Positions 62,368-64,000 of a stretch of 64,000 nt of DNA are shown in pieces. Below the pieces are notes generated by a model. It was not told where the DNA came from. It did no database searches and saw only the letters and a list, made by a program, of their open reading frames with translations. The DNA lies in the NCBI GenBank assembly GCA_017621205.1, contig JAGATQ010000016.1, forward strand, positions 86,902-150,901. Reading direction: 5' to 3'. A program made the translations under genes and the position numbers. Each line of letters begins with the position of its first letter. Positions within the stretch are counted from its first letter, which is position 1. The DNA comes from Lachnospira sp. GTDB lineage: Bacteria; Bacillota; Clostridia; Lachnospirales; Lachnospiraceae.

Positions 62368-63765
62368 CTACCATTCGAACTTTTTGTCAAAATATGCCTT
62401 AAGCTCGGTAATCTTTACCCGCTCCTGCTCCATTGTATCACGGTCACGAACAGTAACAGCAGCATCCTCCTCAGAATCAAAGTCATAGGTTACACAGAAC
62501 GGAGTACCAATCTCATCCTGTCTGCGGTAACGCTTTCCAATATTCCCTCTATCATCAAACTCACAGTTATAATATTTCGAAAGCTCGGCAAATACCTTCT
62601 CAGCGCCCTCATTCAGCTTCTTGGAAAGCGGAAGCACACCAATCTTGACCGGAGCCAATGCCGGATGGAAATGAAGCACCGTACGCATATCCGGCTTCTC
62701 TTCAGTTCCAATATTCTCCTCATCATAAGCCGCACATAAAAATGCCAGAACAACACGGTCAGCACCTAGGGATGGCTCAATGACATAAGGGATATATTTC
62801 TTATCCTGCTCGTTATCAAAATATTCCATGGACTCTCCAGAGGTATTCTGATGCTGAGTCAAATCATAATCGGTACGGTCAGCAATACCCCAAAGCTCTC
62901 CCCAGCCAAACGGGAACTTAAACTCAAGGTCGGTTGTACCCTTAGAATAAAAGCACAGCTCCTCCGGACTATGGTCACGGGCACGCATCTCCTCATCCTT
63001 AATACCAAGCTTCTTTAGCCAGTCTATACAAAATTGTCTCCAATAGTTAAACCATTCGAGGTCTGTTCCCGGCTCACAGAAAAATTCCAGCTCCATCTGT
63101 TCAAACTCACGGGTACGGAACGTAAAATTACCCGGTGTAATCTCATTACGGAAGGATTTACCAATCTGTCCAATACCAAACGGTATCTTCTTTCTGGAGG
63201 TACGCTGTACATTCTTAAAGTTAACGAAAATACCCTGTGCCGTCTCCGGACGCAGATACACCGTATTCTTCGCATCCTCCGTTACACCCTGAAAGGTCTT
63301 AAACATCAGGTTAAATTGACGAATATCCGTAAAATTATGCTTCCCGCAGGAAGGACAACAAATATTGTTATCTTCAATATAATTCTGCATCTGCTCGTTA
63401 GTCCATGCATCCACACTTTCCTCAATGGTAATGCCATTCTCCATCATATAGTCCTCTATCAGCTTATCCGCACGATGCCGTTCTTTACACTCCTTACAGT
63501 CCATCAACGGGTCCGAAAAGCCACCAAGATGGCCCGAAGCCACCCATGTCTGTGGATTCATAAGAATCGCACAATCCACACCAACATTATAGGGATTCTC
63601 CTGAATAAACTTCTGCCACCACGCTTTTTTCACGTTGTTCTTAAGCTCCACGCCAAGATTACCATAATCCCATGTATTCGCCAATCCTCCATATATCTCT
63701 GAGCCAGGATAAATAAATCCTCTTGATTTGCTGAGAGCCACAATCTTGTCTAATGTCTTTTCCAT
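62368..63765 (-). CDS. glyQS: Glycyl-tRNA synthetase (alpha2 type)
   Basis: Class II synthetase that charges tRNA-Gly. The 465 residues have the motifs [23 protein letters not shown] at the start, [25 protein letters not shown] (motif 2), GADRVVLAF (motif 3), and an anticodon-binding C-terminal domain. This is the single-chain type, with all Cys of the CPSCGKHNF metal region. I use ATG at 63765 with AGAGG upstream; a frame start at 63792 has no ribosome site. Confidence 0.96.
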   Translation of the reverse strand: MEKTLDKIVALSKSRGFIYPGSEIYGGLANTWDYGNLGVELKNNVKKAWWQKFIQENPYNVGVDCAILMNPQTWVASGHLGGFSDPLMDCKECKERHRADKLIEDYMMENGITIEESVDAWTNEQMQNYIEDNNICCPSCGKHNFTDIRQFNLMFKTFQGVTEDAKNTVYLRPETAQGIFVNFKNVQRTSRKKIPFGIGQIGKSFRNEITPGNFTFRTREFEQMELEFFCEPGTDLEWFNYWRQFCIDWLKKLGIKDEEMRARDHSPEELCFYSKGTTDLEFKFPFGWGELWGIADRTDYDLTQHQNTSGESMEYFDNEQDKKYIPYVIEPSLGADRVVLAFLCAAYDEENIGTEEKPDMRTVLHFHPALAPVKIGVLPLSKKLNEGAEKVFAELSKYYNCEFDDRGNIGKRYRRQDEIGTPFCVTYDFDSEEDAAVTVRDRDTMEQERVKITELKAYFDKKFEW

Positions 63766-63795
63766 AATTCGTACCTCTTTCCTTGATTTCATAAT

Positions 63796-64000
63796 ATGAT
63801 GTTGGGGTCAAAAGGTATTTTGCCCTCAACTGATGCCACGGATTGCTCCGTTGTTTCACAACTCCTGCAATCCTGCAAACATTCGAAATCCGCTAATTTA
63901 CTGCGTAAATTGCTCCTTTCTCATGTTTGGCGGGTCCCAAGTTCAAATGCCTTATCATGCAAGCATGAACGGCATATTGACCTTTTGACCCTGGCATCAT
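63796..64000. repeat. Copy 2 of the terminal-inverted-repeat element
   Basis: Its left end ATGATGTTGGGGTCAAAAGG and its right end, read inward, ATGATGCCAGGGTCAAAAGG are matching inverted repeats. The element reaches the window edge. It lies 31 bases before the glyQS start and could affect its leader. Copy 1 is at 17652-17804. Confidence 0.85.

Noticed and set aside
63034..63702. 222-codon plus-strand frame opposite glyQS
   Set aside because: A shadow of the synthetase gene with no known motif and no ribosome site.

Overview
The window is a 64 kb piece of a low-GC Firmicute chromosome. It is most likely a gut anaerobe of the Clostridia, probably Lachnospiraceae. The evidence is the order of the housekeeping genes, a HydE maturase for [FeFe] hydrogenase, a RibU-type ECF riboflavin transporter, pyruvate phosphate dikinase, a bacterial PASTA kinase and strong GGAGG ribosome-binding sites throughout. 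Almost every gene is on the minus strand; only purC, a Cu/Zn superoxide dismutase and one decayed peptidase read forward. I saw no rRNA, tRNA or CRISPR array.

Positions 1-11189 hold a classic core operon, read right to left: yicC, gmk, rpoZ, priA, def, fmt, rsmB, rlmN, prpC, prkC and the start of rsgA. Positions 11314-17451 hold two small exported proteins and a two-component system with an ABC permease module. Both halves of that module share the same promoter layout. Positions 17795-33746 are a mix of metabolic and housekeeping genes (hydE, an M15 peptidase, purC, purE, ribU, Nudix, PHP, sodC, MATE, an EAL phosphodiesterase, a methyltransferase), with several families of structured intergenic repeats. 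Positions 33948-39052 carry nifU, nifS and a tightly packed set of one class II amidotransferase and two gamma-glutamylcysteine-ligase-like genes. Positions 39187-45992 hold an AgrC/AgrA-like pair without an agrBD neighbour, an M20 amidohydrolase, a tocopherol-cyclase-like protein and an AraC/EamA pair. Positions 46416-52148 are accessory: a decayed IS256 transposase, three zinc-ribbon membrane proteins, a decayed M20 gene and an AAA/DUF4143 ATPase.

The most interesting stretch is 52358-59542. A perfect 33-bp direct repeat of the 3' end of ppdK bounds an AT-rich island of about 7.2 kb. The displaced native-looking terminator of ppdK lies just beyond the far repeat. The island carries, in transcription order, an M42 aminopeptidase, an unannotated 34-residue peptide gene with its own near-consensus promoter, a hairpin, a PqqD-like/radical SAM/SPASM maturase, a SNF2 helicase split by a ten-A run, a membrane protein with a helical repeat domain, and a small hydrophobic type I toxin-like gene. 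I read it as a mobile RiPP-type (ribosomally made, modified peptide) system with an unusual SNF2 partner. No integrase is visible.

ppdK and the glycyl-tRNA synthetase gene close the window, followed by a second copy of a terminal-inverted-repeat element also seen next to hydE.
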